DNA of 64,000 nucleotides from Augochlora pura (GCF_028453695.1 NC_135773.1:16492001-16556000); one strand, 5' to 3'; counted from the first letter of the stretch, positions 35,769-50,515 are shown. Notes: generated by a model not told the origin, from the letters alone. Numbers and translations: made by a program.

Positions 35769-35826
35769 TTTCTCTCTCTCTCTCCCTCTCTCTCTCTCTC
35801 TCTATCTATCTATCTACCTATCTTTC
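35769..35826. repeat. (TC)n then (TATC)n microsatellite
   Basis: CTCTCT dinucleotides pass directly into TCTATCTATC tetranucleotides. Confidence 0.95.
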
Positions 35827-38730
35827 TCTCGCTCCGTCTCGCCCTTTTCCTCTTTCTTTTCCTCCATGACTCTCGATTCAATATAATTTCGCGATGACTT
35901 TTTAACCTTTCACTGTATATAACTGTTCCACGACCCTCTTTCCCTTCGCGTAAATTGTTTTTGCAGATTAAACGGTCACGCACCTCGGCCACACCGCAAT
36001 TAAAATTTCCTTCCCTCCGCTCGATAAGGAGCGCTTAATCCATTTTTCATCCTACACTCCAATAAATCACTGAAATTCCTCGACTAAAATGACCGGTATC
36101 TCGATACGAGCACGTACGAAAAGCACGTTAAAAATTTCGATCGCAATATTTTTTCACTATAGTACACCTGAAACAGATCGAAAAATATTCGAGAATGTTA
36201 ATTACCGGTATATGTCGCTGCTACGAAAATATAAACGACGTCGCTTCCAGAATACAAAATCTCCATTCTACAGAATCTTTGCACGCGACCAGATAGAAAA
36301 AGTTAATCGAAAACCGATAGTTCATTTTTCCTCACAACTACACTTTCCTATGTATCTTTGGTCTTCATATTTGGAAACGAAAACGGACGAACGATGTGCT
36401 TATTTATCGATTTCATGTGACATAATTAAAACGAAAGATGTTTCTTGATACAATCAAATATTGGTATCACTTATTTACCATTCAAATGCAGTTATTAAAT
36501 ATTAGAAAATCCATTCGCAAATTTAAGTCGCTTTTGCGATTATCGGATGTACTCGTTGAGAAATTAATTAAAATTAAAGCAGAGAACTTTGTACTTAATA
36601 ACTCCTATGAAAGAATTGTATTGTTTGCAATGGAACGGGTTAATGCATGTAAAACAATGCGCGTACTGCTAATGAATTGTTAATTCTACTGCGTTTAAAC
36701 ACATTAATCCTCGTCTGAAATTTTATTTGAACGTGAGAACTGTTTGCAAGCCTCTTTATAAATATTTATAAAATAGTTCCAAGTACACTCTCTCTCGATT
36801 GATTTTAGTGAAATCGCAGAAAATAGTATATTTATTCTTACGACGCGAATCGTTAAAGAAATGTCTCGTTTTTCTTTATCACTTAAATTAAATAAAGTTC
36901 GAAATTTATCTTCGCGAGCGCCTCTGAAAAATGCTTCGGAAGGACGAAATTTATATATTCCAGTGTCCCGGCAATAGAAACTAAAAGCAAATATCAGAAT
37001 CGTGGATCGACTTCTCGATTTAAAATCCTTGTTGTATAATCGAGAGCTCGCAACAGAAGAGGCTCGAGTCGATAAGAGTTTCCCAGGGAAACAGGAAAAT
37101 CTCGCTTCTGAACGATTTGCTCGTTGCGTAAATAATTTCCCTTATTTTCTCCTCCCTCTTCCTCTTTCTCCGCTTCGTCGACTTCAATACACACGTGGAA
37201 TTGTAAAATTATCGGAACACTCTCGCGACGGGAATCCCCCTCAAGGATCTATCGGTGTTCCTCGGCAAGTTGGTCGCGGATTATCGGCGAAACTGCCACC
37301 ATTTTCCCTCCCGTTGAATCTCTTTCTCTTTGTTGTTCGCGGATTACGAATACGCTCCGCCTCGAACTAAGTTCGCAGCGCGCGCAGGCTCTTCTGTTTG
37401 CAAAATTATGGTCGCGGAGCTCTCACACGCAAGCTTTGTTCCGACTTGCGAAGACATCGCCCCGGCGCAACGCATATAATTTTAACGGGGCTGGTGTGGG
37501 AGCTTTCGGAATTGAGAATATTCCTCGGAGAAATTTTAATGGCGTTTCTTAACACAATGTCGGATGATTAAAAGTTTTTTTTTTTTAGATCGGTGGTGTA
37601 TCGCGTTCTTAACACAGTTTTAATGCAGCTCATTTTCCGCGATACAGCATATTTTTAACCTCGTTACAGTTTATTTACTAGCCTCTTGGACACATTTACA
37701 AATTTATTTCTTTAGGGCGATTGCGGTTTCGTAGTCACTTCGGCGTAATAGCATTTTTATTGATCCGTGAATTGCATATTCGAGTGGAGGATGAATAAAT
37801 TGCTAAGAACATATGGCCTATCCGAGGATTATGATTAAATGAAATATTGCTAAATCGTGACATGTCTGAATAACTGTTCTTCCTTCAAAATCTCATTTTC
37901 TTGTAATATCTTTTATTCCCTCTGCTATATTATATAATCTATCGTGTTACTTATTTTTATAACGTTACTGTATGTTACGTGTTCCTAGACGTGTTCTGTC
38001 TACCCAATCTCTATTTCTCTTAAAAACAATGATCTATTTATCCGCGTGCTCGTTCCATTCGATAAAATTGTTTCCTTTCTTGCAAATCTTTCACAAAAAT
38101 CCTATTCTATTGTTAATACATGTACGCCACCGACGCCACAAATGCCTAGCTTCCACGATTTTCACGCCAATATAATTATTGACAATTATAGTACATAGCG
38201 TGATATTTACAGAATTATAGCTTCACTTTGGCGATATTTTAATCATATATTATTAAGAGGACACAACGTATTCAATACGACAAGTATAACTATGTACACT
38301 AGTGACGTGTTAAGAACCGCTACACGATTTATTCAATGACTCACTCAATTGAAAAAATGGCAGGTTTTCGCACAAGTTTCCCATTTCAGGAGCCCACGTG
38401 ACATCGTACAATTTACCGCGACGTTAATACACTCCTCCCTTCATCGGCCGAAGTTTCTCAAACAATAGCAGTGCATTAGCAGCCATAAACCGACGCGGCG
38501 CGGTGTAGTCTCAGCGGGTATCATTGCGAATAATCCGTTGATCCGTAGAGTGAAAGGTGTGAAAGCGAGCTGTCTCGGTATCTGAGGACAGTTTTAGACA
38601 GTCGAGTTGGTGCTGGCCGGAAGAAAAAGTTTCGAAATCGGGAAACTTTCCTAGATTTTAGTGTTTGCTCTCGTGCCGAGTGCTTCCGTGGCTGATGAAA
38701 CGGTAAACGGTGTGCTCTACGGTCGGTACA

Positions 38731-38800
38731 GAGAAAGAAGAGAAGAGAAGAGAAGAAAGTATAAGAAGAAGAAGAAGAAGAAAAAGAGAATGAAGAGAAG
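38731..38800. repeat. Purine-rich GAA/AGAGA microsatellite
   Basis: GAGAAGAGAAG units followed by (GAA)n; an all-purine run on the plus strand. Confidence 0.9.
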
Positions 38801-39477
38801 TCGCATGACGGACCCATGACACGCGCGTGGCCGCGTGCGGTGTACCGTGTTCTGGAATCTGTCGCGAGGAGAGGTAACAAGCGGATTGCCGCGATCAAGA
38901 GAACCTGGACCAAGAGGAAAATGGGCGGGAAAGTTGGTCTGATCTGCGGCAGCTGCTGGTCTGGCAAATACAGTATGTATCGGCACGATTTTCCCAACTT
39001 TTTCTAGACAAGTCGACAGGTTTTCCCACCTTTTTCCGAAGAATCGACAGGTTTTCACAACGCCCGATTCTCCATTTCCGGATTCGAAACTCGCCTAACA
39101 CGTTCGGCAATTAAACTCGCTGAAATCGGCGGCCGAGAAATTCCTCTAATAGCCGTGCCACCGGACTTTGCATAATTAAGCATCGTTACATTTCTTCTAA
39201 CGAGGGCGATGAACTTGCCCTGGAAGCTGCGTCGGAATTTGTACACTTACAATTAGAAAATCAATCGACTATAATAGTTAACGACCCCCGGAGACACTTT
39301 TCAGCTGCTTTAACCTGTACATCGACTGTCGCGATAAATTCTAACGACGGCAAAATCACGAATATGCCAGCGTCGTATCTGGCAGAATTTGATTTCAAAT
39401 GAAAGTAAGAAATAACTTCTTCGGACAATGTATTCTAAAACGTGATTTGCAATGATGCTTGATAATATAAACAATGT

Positions 39478-39697
39478 CAACTTATCTGAGATGACAGCAA
39501 TTTTTAATGTAACAAAGTAAATAATTTTCAAGGTAATGTCGACCTATTTTAAATACTAGCAATTTCAATATTTTTGGCATTAATAATACCAACTTATTTG
39601 GGGTGACAGCAATTTCTAATGTGGCAAAGCAAATAATTCTCAAAGTAGTATTGATCTATTTTAAATACCAGAAATATCAATTTTTTGGCATTTTTAT
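39478..39697. repeat. Tandem duplication of a 112-bp unit
   Basis: The unit beginning CAACTTATCTGAGATGACAG at 39478 recurs at 39590 as CAACTTATTTGGGGTGACAG. Shared internal blocks are ACAGCAATTT, TCTATTTTAAATAC-like and TTTTGGCATT. Roughly one base in six to eight differs, so the duplication is old. Confidence 0.8.
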
Positions 39698-40998
39698 GGT
39701 TCAACAATCCCGTATTTCCATGGCGCTCCACCGTTTCCACCAATTCGCGAGGATTCACGATCCAGTTGCCGACCTCACTGTCAGATCAGCGAGCACACTT
39801 CGCAAAAATCGTAGACGTTAGAACATAGCTCCAAAGTTATCCGACACGTTGGTCGATCTACTCTTCCTGAACGTTTTCCCGGAGCTGGAATAATTTAGCC
39901 CGCTGAACTTCTCGGTCCCCAGAAGGGAAGCTCTTGTCATTTTTACAGAGCTCCGTAGACTTCGCCGACAATTTCAAGAGAGATACATATATTAGAAGAG
40001 GAACTCGCAAACTTTGCGCAGCCAAAAATAGGACAAGTCTGTCGAAAGCTTGCATCAAGAAGTATAATTAAACGAATTCTTGCCCGGGAAGATCCTTGCA
40101 AAACAAAACATAAGAAACATGTTACACGGATGCATATTCTTGAGTTCTAATAATCTTCCTTAACATAGTATAAAAATCTGTATTGTGTTAACAAAAATAA
40201 TAACTATATGTATTTTCATATAAGCTTTAAGTCTTATTTTATTTTTCTATTTTTACTTTCATTTTATCTTTTTGTTGTTTGTGTTTTCTATTTTATCTTT
40301 TTATTTTTCATTTCGTATTCACATTTTTTTACGTCATTTCTATTATATCTGTTTATTCGTCGTATGCACTAAATAAAACAACGCTGCACTATAAACAACG
40401 TGTTATATGATTCTGAATAATATGTATCTCTAATGCAATAAGACGTGTATTTATTAAAATATTAAAACTTTCTTATATCTTAAAGATATGTAAAGTTTCC
40501 AAACTTTTGTTGCTAAAAGTATCTATACAATAATACATTTCCAAATGAATTCTGATAATATAACAATGATTCTACGAATTAAAAACAATGTTAATCGCGT
40601 CAGAAGGTAGCTTCAAAAACGATGAAAAATTAGGGGAATTCTTGAATCTCAAAGGCTCTCATTGGTACATTTCATACATTGATATATTGTAAAATAATTA
40701 ATCGTGAAATATATACGAGTAGCAAAAGAGACAATTCTTCTCTAAATCGAAGAACATAACTTTTAGAATGAAATCACGTTTTTCGATCACGTCGCCTTTG
40801 AGTACATTTACGTTTACTACGCTCCCTCGTATCAGTTGCGCGAGGGAAGGACGCTATCGCCGAGGGTAGGTGTTGTCTCGGAGAACTATTCGAATGCAGG
40901 GGTAGGAAGGGGGTACTTGCGGAACAGATTCGCGCCGCGAGGCACTGGGTTAATGGATCGCAAAAAACAGAACAGCTAGGACGGTTTTTCGATTCACG

Positions 40999-41223
40999 GT
41001 GCCGGGAACCGAGCCAAAATCTCGGCTGCTCGGAGCCAGCCCTCCCCTGGAGATTATGGCTCCCGGCGGTGGACTGTGCAACTGGCCTTGGGTGGAACTA
41101 AAGTTCGATACAATGTCTGAAGCTCAAAATTCTATGCAAATTATCAATTCAGTAGAACCTTGGTTAACAGAATTGGATGTTCCTCGGTCTTTTATTATTC
41201 CAAATATAACGATGAAAGTATAG
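40999..41223 (+). other. Orphan ORF fragment, unknown
   Basis: The last 40 codons (FDTMSEAQNSMQIINSVEPW and onward, to a TAG at 41221) have a balanced, protein-like composition unlike the surrounding chance ORFs. A possible acceptor (aactaaag) ends at 41103. No family is recognised and no upstream exon is found. It may be a terminal exon of an unseen gene, a retrocopied 3' end, or chance. Confidence 0.2.
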
Positions 41224-41348
41224 AAGGATCTGGAACAAACGATCTATCATATTATCCTATTGTGTCAATAATTAATTGAAACTAAATAGAATCAAACTAT
41301 CTATTTTGAATTCGAATAGTCGAAGTTCTGCTATATTATTTTGTACTA

Positions 41349-41351
<3 letters not shown>

Positions 41352-41399
<48 letters not shown>
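41352..41399. repeat. (TAA)n microsatellite
   Basis: About sixteen perfect TAA units. Confidence 0.97.
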
Positions 41400-44300
41400 T
41401 TCTTAATAGAGCATAATATGGTTAGAGGGTTAAAACTCCTTTCATGCTATGACTAGGCTGCGAGTTTTATGCGCATGAATAGAAGCACTTTAACTGTTTA
41501 TGCAATTCCCGTTTTGTGCAATGAACGTGCAACATTTCTTTGAAGAACCTTCGTTGGAATAAACTAGTTAACTGTCTTTATTATCGCGGAGAAATGGCAT
41601 CATTTTATGTTAAGATTGTGCTGTGGATTTTATGCATTTGTGGCAAAACTCAAAACAGTGAAAACATAAAGAATTTGCAACCTTATACAAGTTATACAAA
41701 TTATTAAGGAAAGAGATAAATGCTTCTGTAGCTCTTGCATTATACAATTAATGTAGACAATTTTCATTTTGCATAGAAATCTGTAACTGTACTCGTCGAG
41801 TATACTTGCCATAGCACAGAATATAACCCATGGGAAATATACTCGTTCAAAACAAGCATCTAGTTAAGAATGTCATATACTCCGATATCATGTATTTATT
41901 ACATTTATTATACAATTAATTTTTTTCACTATATTATATTTTTCTAAATTATATATTTTACAAAACTGTTGTATTTCAACAAGTGAATTACGCACTTTGC
42001 AAAGAGATTGCAACAGCAGACGAGAACAACCAAACTCGTGTATTATCGAAATCGATTGACACAGAAATAAACAAATGAAAAAATTCCGGGACAGAAGATT
42101 AGAAAAATTGAAGTAATGTACGCGCGCATGGTAAACGAAATTCAAACGGAGCTCATGGCAGTTTGTTCGAACGTAACTTCGGACATTGGAAGATCGCAGT
42201 TTCCGATAGTTGGAGAACAGCTGTTTCACAAAGAAGTTCCCGAAGCCGGACGAGGACGATGCTAGTTCGAGCGTAGTAGCCTAACTTACTCTCGCGGATC
42301 CATGGGGAATCCGGACCACGACCTAAGCGTATCCAGGGTACCGTGTCGAAAAATCGGACTCGGTGCCGCGATCCGCGACGAAGAAGAGAATTATGTAATG
42401 AAACGTGGAGGGAACGCGAGGCGAGTTAACGGTACACGCTCAGCTCCGCGCCGGCCAGAATGCTTTCTGCATCGTGTGGCCTACGAGCATGTAAAATCAC
42501 GTTTCTTAACGGTTCATAAGCCGAATTCGAGCTCCCCCTTCGGATCAGTGGATGACCGATTCTCGGTTTCCTCGAACACCTCGCGCAGAACTGTAACCAA
42601 ACACCGTGAACCTTCGCACACTCTTCAGAATTGTTCCATTCATTTTTGTTTTATGTTTTCATTCAGTCGGACTCATAATTTTGTATTTCACACCAATGTA
42701 TCAACTTTATTAATATTATTTATTTACTGATTTACGGGTGAAACAGCTCTTTGTTTAAACAAATAGGTTAACAAATAAACATTAATGCAATTATTTAGTA
42801 TCAAATGTAAGATGACGTAGAGTATTGGAACCAGTTAATGTGTCTCTAGTTTATTTTCAAGCATAATTAATTTTATCAATGAATACACGATTTCTTATCT
42901 AAATTTAATACGCTATTTATTTGATAACATTGCATATGTAAAAAGGGAAGCTCTCGAAATAATGCAAAAATTATGTCTTTCAACTGAACTCTTAGAAAAA
43001 CACTGAACGAATCAGGAACAACATTCACTAAAATAAATCGTTCTAGGTAAAATATCATGATAATTGTATTGATAAAATATATTAAAATTACAGAAAAGTG
43101 AATTATTGTCTATTTAAATGTTTGTGTTTAGTTTCAATTTCAGTAGTTGATTTACTGTGCAAAGAAACTGAACGCTCGGTGTGTTAGTTTTCCTTCCTCT
43201 AATATTCAAGGTAGAATCGATATTTATGTCGTGGAAAAATATATATTAACACAAGAAACTTTGAAATCTACTTTAAAGTTCTTAAGAAATGTTAGTTAAA
43301 TTGCTAAACTTGTTTTTAACAGCGGAAACTCCTAAAGTCCGCAAACAGGGCGCAGTAATTGGCCCCGCTGACCTAGTGGAGGAGATCGCATGTTCGCAGA
43401 CGCATCTCGAGTAGAAGAAGTCGACAATTTTGTAATATTAAAAACCAGTTGTATACGATTTGCACAGTCTCGTTAATTATGAAGAATCTGTTCTCTACGG
43501 TCAAGCAGATGAATTTTATTTAAAAATGAACTCGGAATCTCAAGGCAAAATACAATTACGTTCATAGCCAATGCGAGAGTTAATTTCAATCGAAGGAAAT
43601 TTTGAAGTCATTAGTGTAGTATCGATCGAAATTAACCCACCGCGGCAACAACGATCATTTTCATAGTTGCTGAAGAGGATTCCGAGGAACGTGGATGATC
43701 GAATCATCGAAAGTGCTGCGTCGAGAGTAACGGTATCGAAACGAGAGAGGAATGCTCGCACATCGTTCGGAGAGGAAACTGGAAATTCGATAAACGAGAG
43801 AGACGATCGGAATCGTAGATCTATGCTTGTAATAGATTTCCGAGAGCCGTGTGCAAACTATAAATTTTTCTTAATTCGCACGTGCATGGTTGGAGGCGTT
43901 CTACGCTTTAACGGTAGTTAGACGGTTGTAGTTCAGAAAACGTCATGAGGTCGCTGATGCTGGTCTAATCGTTTCGCATCAATTTTCGAGGCAGTGCAAG
44001 TCATTCAATTTTACTTTCCGTCGCCTTCTACATGGAACATCGAGTGAGAAATTAATGAATATCGAAAATTCAAGGAAACTTCGCTTTTCCTTGTATTTAA
44101 GAAAAGATTTAATTGCCACGGAATATCTAAAACTATCCTAACTACTATACAATCATTTATTAAGAAGGAAAATCCTAGGAGGATTTGCTGCGTGATAATT
44201 AGAATAAAAATAATCATAAAAAGAATGTGTAGGTGAAACATAAATCAGTGAGGCTGTTAAAAGAATCCAACCATTCGAGTAAATTAATTATAACTCATTA

Positions 44301-47300
44301 AAATTATTCAAGGCAGGAATAAATTTATGCATTTCATGTTTATTATAATCGATGTAAAAGTAAAAGTACTTATTATGAAATACTGCCTGAATTGTAACCC
44401 AAATGAAACACAAATAACACCATAAAAACTAAACAGTGCACATGAAAGTGGATGTAAAAATTCTACTCTACATCTTAGAACATTGTTCTTAATAAATCTA
44501 ATCTCACCAATACTGTCGAGTAACAATTAGCAACAAAAAAATGTTTATTCGAATATGGTTGTGGTAACAGTTGGCAACGGTGATTCATTGAAACCCTATT
44601 CGTTTAAATTAAAAAATATCTTAATAAAGGAACATATAGGTACATGCTCGTACTTTGCTATTTTACTGATATTATCAATATTAAATAAATATTTCAGTGT
44701 TTATTACGTTATATAGAAACACCAATCCATCGAACATGAATATTAGAAAGTAACGCTATTAATCGTACTAAAATCAATGATACCTTCTGAAAAGAGTTAC
44801 TACAATAGGCACTTTCGCTTTACCATTTTCTCTTTTAGCTGTGCCTATTGTCACAGTTTTATCGCGACAGCGTGAATAGCGCGATAGCAACGAAACAAAA
44901 TTCGATAAATGAGCGAACGCGACTCAACCGGTCGATTCGATTGATCGAGAAGGGCAGCGTCCTATTAATAAAACAGGAGCCCGAGCCTTGGACATCGCGG
45001 AACGGTCAATCTGATTGTCAGAGGCCGACATCGCGAAGCATCGGTATCGGCATCGGCAGTGAACTTACGGAGACGTACGTACACGGTGAATTCGAAAACT
45101 GCGCGTGTGCGCCGACGAATCAATGCCGAGCCAATATAAAAAGTAATCCGGACGAAGATTACATTTTTATTCCTGTGTATTTTTCTACCGGTCCAAAAGT
45201 TTATTTGTTATTTTCGTCGAGCTTTTTTGCTGCTGCTGTTGCGACCTCGCCTTCGCTTCCATTTTCGAAATCACCGCTCGGCCGCTGCATACACTACGCC
45301 GGTTGTTTATTCTACGCTTTTGTTCTCCCGATTTTTTTTTTTTGGAAGTAACGATATTCGGTCGATACATGAGCAGTGTGTCTGTTTCGCAAAGGGAAAT
45401 ATTGTTGCGGAGACTCGGACAGTATTTGAACGCTGTTGGAAACCGTGTAAATCGAATGAACGGATTATTTAAATAGAATTGAAATTCTATGAGACGCGTT
45501 CATACCGGAATATCGGACCGGATGGTTTTGTTCAGAAATAAATTTAACGAAAGTCGCGTGCGTCGATTGAACGGTAATATTGTTAGAAATTGCAGTTCTT
45601 TAGAAATCCTTACCAATGGTGTAGTTCAAAGTAAGTCAATTAAAGGTTGAATGAATCGTTCGATTGAAAGTTCGATTCACGTGCCTGCTTTCTATTTCTG
45701 TAGATAGTTCTACGTGCTGATGACAGGATAATTTACGATCAACGCTAGATGTATCTATATTGAACTTCTACATTCTCATAAATACAATGTTACACTGATT
45801 GCCATTGTGATAAACATGACCTCACATTTAAAGGATTACAGTAGTTGCAGTGCGTCGAACCTACAAAATCAGAAACATTATCTTATGCTAGAGGTTCTGA
45901 GCTTAAATTTAAAGAAAAGTGACTGTAACAAAAAGTGACAAAGTTGGTAAATTTTCATCCCGATCTACGGTACTATGCAAAAAATTCTACTACCATAAAT
46001 CTCGCTTTTAGTGAGCCGCGATTAAACCAATTCCACGAAATATCTTACGCTGCTCAATACTCATCGGTCACTGCAACACACATCGAAAATCGATGCGAGT
46101 TTTTTACTCGACCGAATAAATATCATCTCCGTATCATTGCCCCGTGAAAATCGTTGGCGTTCGCATGGCACAGCAAGTAGAAATAAGAAAAACGGAATGT
46201 AGCACAAAGCTGCGATGTTGAATGGATACCTTTTCATTGCTGCGGAGTCGTACGTATCGAAATATCGAACGACCGCGAATAGATATCGGTGCAGCCGAGC
46301 GAAGGAAAGTTCCCCGGCATCCCAGAATGAACAGGATCAGTTGGTACGTGTCCGTAGACGTCGAAGCACCCGTTACAGGTCCAGTTGCTGCCTAAGAAAA
46401 ACAATTCCATCCGCGGCGGAACGAGACGAAATCTCCGAGCTCTCGCGTCCGGTTTTTGCCGTCTCGGGTCCAGTCCGACCCGCTCCCCCTCGGATTCCCG
46501 ATCTTTTTCTGCGGCTTTCGGCCGATTTCTCGTCTGCGACCGACAGGTGATCCGTCGATCCAGCAACCCGTTTCAATGCTCTCATTTCGATCCACGTTTT
46601 TCTCCTAGCGATCGAAACATCCCCGCACCCTTACTCTTCGATTCAATCCGAGCGATTGAAATGGTACAAGTTTCGACCCTTTTCTGTACTCTATGCACGC
46701 CCCGTGTATTTGTGTAGAGGATGTAATCTTTGACGACAGATATTGTCCTGTTTCGACCCTGAAGATGCATATGTAAATAGCTTTTTAAATTATTACTCAA
46801 TACACATTATCAATTATTATCAATACATAGAAACCTGTTTTTTTATTACTAGTGTAATGCTGAAATTGTCGAAATCGTGTTTTATCGAAAGTAATAGCAC
46901 ATTTCATAAATTTACACTAGAAGACATTTATCAGTTAGCAAAATATTGTTTCCATTTGATTTCTACAAAGTTTGCAGAACGATGGTTAATGTAATTATTA
47001 CCTACGTAATCAACGAATGAGAGAATAGGGATGACAAAAAGTAAAAGAGAAGGAGAGACGATAAGAAAGAAATGTGAAAAGAAGTAAAAAGGAAATAAAG
47101 AAAAGGAAAAAAAAGGAAGAGAACTTAATTGCTTCGCATGCATATGATATCAAGAAACCAGACAATTCCGTTTGTACGTGACTCTCGCTAATTACCGCGC
47201 CCGCGCCCTCGTAAAGCTAAACGTAGAACCATGGCGTCGTAGGGTGGGAAATAAAGCAGCGGGGTGGGAGAGGGTAGCAGCTATATCCTGAACGTTCGCC

Positions 47301-48536
47301 CTAATCGCACGAAATTTCTCCGAGTCAAGTATAAATATGGAGCACGGTGAAATATCGTCCTCGCGTTAGTTTCTCGTTTAATTACGCCGACCGTTCGCTG
47401 TCTGCCCCCACCCTCTGCCAACGAACAATTTATTAACCAGCCAGTTATACACTCGCCTCCCTTCCCCCTTCCACGGCTCGTTCGCGATCCCATATCGCGA
47501 ATTGCATCGACAACCCGGTCTCGAATTTCGAGAAATATTTCATTTAAAGTTCATCCAGCTTACAAAATGCTGCAACATTGTCTCGTGTCGGATTGTCCTG
47601 GGAGATTGACGCGTTCTCCATTGTTACAAAAGATTTCCTCGCGTTGTTACACTCGCGAGAATTTATCTCGGAGATGTCCGAACTTCCAAACTTGTTTGGA
47701 ATGTTGATAAAGAGGATGATCGATTTGGAGGGAGATCGAATCGGGGGAAAATTGAACAGAGAAAGATAGATTCGAGGAAATATCAATTGAAATGAAATAT
47801 CAAGAAGAATTGTCGACGATCTTCGTCTGCGTTTATAATAAAATTTAATAGGTGCATTTTAAAGTAGTAGAAATGTTAAGGAGATTGAAACGTGTCAATT
47901 TCAATCCATTGCAATTATTTGTGACAAGAAGCACTTTCTATTTACTTTCTATTACTTGCAATTGAAGCATACAATTTCTCGTTCTTTATGTTGCTCTTTT
48001 ATACTCAATATGGTTCACAGTTATATTCTGAACATTGACTTCTTCATTGGGGATTATAATAAATTTAAAAATAAACTGTTATTGGAAGTCAGGATGTTCA
48101 GTTTGTACTTGTTTCATATATTATAATTATATAGCTCTCATTTTCATTATTGATGTTATTACTATTATTGTTATTGTTGAATGACCAGTTGTTGACCCTG
48201 ACTCAGAACGCCTGAATTACAGATAAACTCAGCCAGTATCGGCGTTACTTGTCATCTTCTCTTGCTTTCCATGTCCAAAGTTCGAATGAGTCAGGAACCA
48301 ACGTCACTTACTAAGAGGCTAAATGGTCATCCCTCGCCCCCGCCCACTACTACCCAAAAAACACGAGAATATAAGAACAATTACTCCAGAACACTCTTTA
48401 GAAAATCTTTCCACACTGTACACTCGCGCTTTCGAGTTAGCCTTAGGAACCGACGTTATAATAAAAGACATATTAAAATAAATCAGATTCTAAAATATTA
48501 TCAAGCTTCGATACGTCTCTCATAAAAGGTTCCAAC

Positions 48537-48618
48537 ATTATTACTACTATTATTAGTATTATCGTTATTACTATTATTACTACTATCACCGTCGTCACTA
48601 TTATTATTACTATTACCA
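48537..48618. repeat. Degenerate (ATT/ACT)n microsatellite
   Basis: Imperfect trinucleotide repeats of ATT, ACT and AGT. Confidence 0.9.
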
Positions 48619-50282
48619 TACTGTTGAATTTTTGTAGAGAACTGTAACTGATCAGTTTCCGCTGATTGAATTTAATCGACTTAAGAAGATCAATTCTCGG
48701 GTCAAATGCTCGGCTCCGCGATGCTTCCGTCAGAAAATTATAATTCACGCGAGTGATACGCAGCCGGAATCCCGATCGCGGGCATTAATTCGAGGCGTAG
48801 TTGACGATCCGACACGTTCACCCTCCGACACGTGCTAACACGAAAAGCGACGGGTTTCCAGTCCTTGACGGGACGTCTGATCGCGAAGACAAAGAGCGGG
48901 AGCACGGTGTATCGGCTCGTCTGACCCACTTGATCACTACAGATCCCGTTAGCTGGCATCGAGTCGACACGATTGCCGGTCCGGTGCTCTCGCGATCAAC
49001 CGACAACGATCGCGGACGAGGATCGCCGGGTACCTGCCGAGAGAAAATCGCGAGATCGAGTCGAAACACGCTACTTTTTGTTTGCAATTAGGCGATAAGA
49101 GCGAAGCGTAGGAATACATTCTATTGTTACCTGTGGGAGTGTTTGCGCTAGAGCACCGAACTTCGGATGATTTATTCGACATTCCTCTTCGGAGTCACTC
49201 GGCCTTGAAAAATCATAAATGGAATTGAGCTATTGGCGCAGCTCCATTCGAAGCAAATTGGAAACATAATCTGCAGCTATTGTACGATCAACGCTCTCGT
49301 AGCTTTTATTGTAGCACATAGGGTAGTTGCGTTGGGTTTCTGTGCCTTTGTTATTGAGGAATAAACAAAGTAAGAGAATAAAAGAATGATTATATAAAGT
49401 TAAGTAGAGAATGAAAAATCTGATCATTAGACTGTAGACCTTTACGCAAAATAAAATCTACGTTGATCGTTGGCAAGCAAAATTTCTTTTTCTATTGAAT
49501 AATTAATACTTTCTGTTTCAATATTCTCATTGTTTGAAGTTCTACCTACCCAGTTTCATTATGAACGTATAAAATCTGGATTCTAGCGATCATGTTCAGC
49601 GATAATCAGGATTGGCAAAAGAAGAAACGATGTCTCGTTCAATTCAGTTCGCCGACCGGAGTTAATCGATGCCGTATCGGTAATTAGGCATTAGCATTTA
49701 TACGGCGTCTGGAGGAAAGGATCGAAGCAACAGCCGAGTTTCCAGGAATTGAGAGTGGCCCGTACCCGCAATTTGTCGCTGCTGAGTAACGCGATAGCCC
49801 CTTAGTGAAACTACGATTCGACGATCGACGCATTCCAAAGCGTCGACATCAGCGTACCAGGAATGAAACGGTGCACGCTGGCCCGTTCACGGGTTTCCGT
49901 GTGGCATCCCGAACCGATTCACTTTTTCCGCTGTGCTATCGCGTTTCACCACTCCGAGACAAAATCTACGTTATTGCTCGTTCCGACGATGATCGTACGT
50001 TCGAGGATCATTCTACAGCGTGCTGCAATTGGAGTTTATCCGAGATCCTTTACCTCCCAAAGTTAATTGGAAAATGTCCGACAGAATTTTTCTGCGAAGA
50101 GTAAAGTATCCCGAGAAATTCTTAACAAGTGTTTGCAATGCGAATAATTCGCGAAATTTTATACCTTTGTATTCGACAGGTTTATTTTATTTTATTCAAG
50201 ATTTTAGAATTGTTGCGGGTACAAATCATTTGTATAACTTGAGCCATTTGCACTCGGATTTCGTCGATACTTCGACACTATA

Positions 50283-50515
50283 TGAGCCCTTTATTTTGAA
50301 AGTGGCGCAAGTCCATTTATACTTAAATTAACGTATTTAAGGGTTCGTGTTTCAGTGCAACTAAAAATATACGTATAGGATACTAATGAGTCAAACTGCT
50401 TAAGTGTATCTGAGGGCGTTAAATTTATAGTTCCTATTAAAATAATGACAATTATTAAGTGAATGTGCGTTTCCTCACCAAGAATGGAGTTAGGCCACTT
50501 TCAAAATGAACAACC
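50283..50515. repeat. Second inverted pair of the CCACTTTCAAAATAAA repeat
   Basis: CCCTTTATTTTGAAAGTGGC at about 50287-50306 faces GGCCACTTTCAAAATGAAC at 50492-50510. The first copy also matches the 28951-28989 copy over about 40 bases, including TCATATA-like flanking. Confidence 0.5.

Larger units (their letters stand above)
32081..39477. other. Non-coding stretch
   Basis: Mostly A/T-rich. A CpG-richer patch at 32800-33000 has CGCAGAGCGC-like words and a TCAGTCAGT initiator-like string at 32854, so it could be a promoter, but no TATA or coding exon follows convincingly. GATAAT/ATTATA low-complexity DNA runs from 34430 to 34700. CpG-rich patches with short ORFs lie at about 37000-37480 and 38450-38950. 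Confidence 0.4.

Noticed and set aside
44848..45351. 167-codon ORF with a hydrophobic end
   Set aside because: The hydrophobic end comes from T-rich DNA and the rest is Ser/Arg/Asn-rich without motifs; no splice or conservation evidence.
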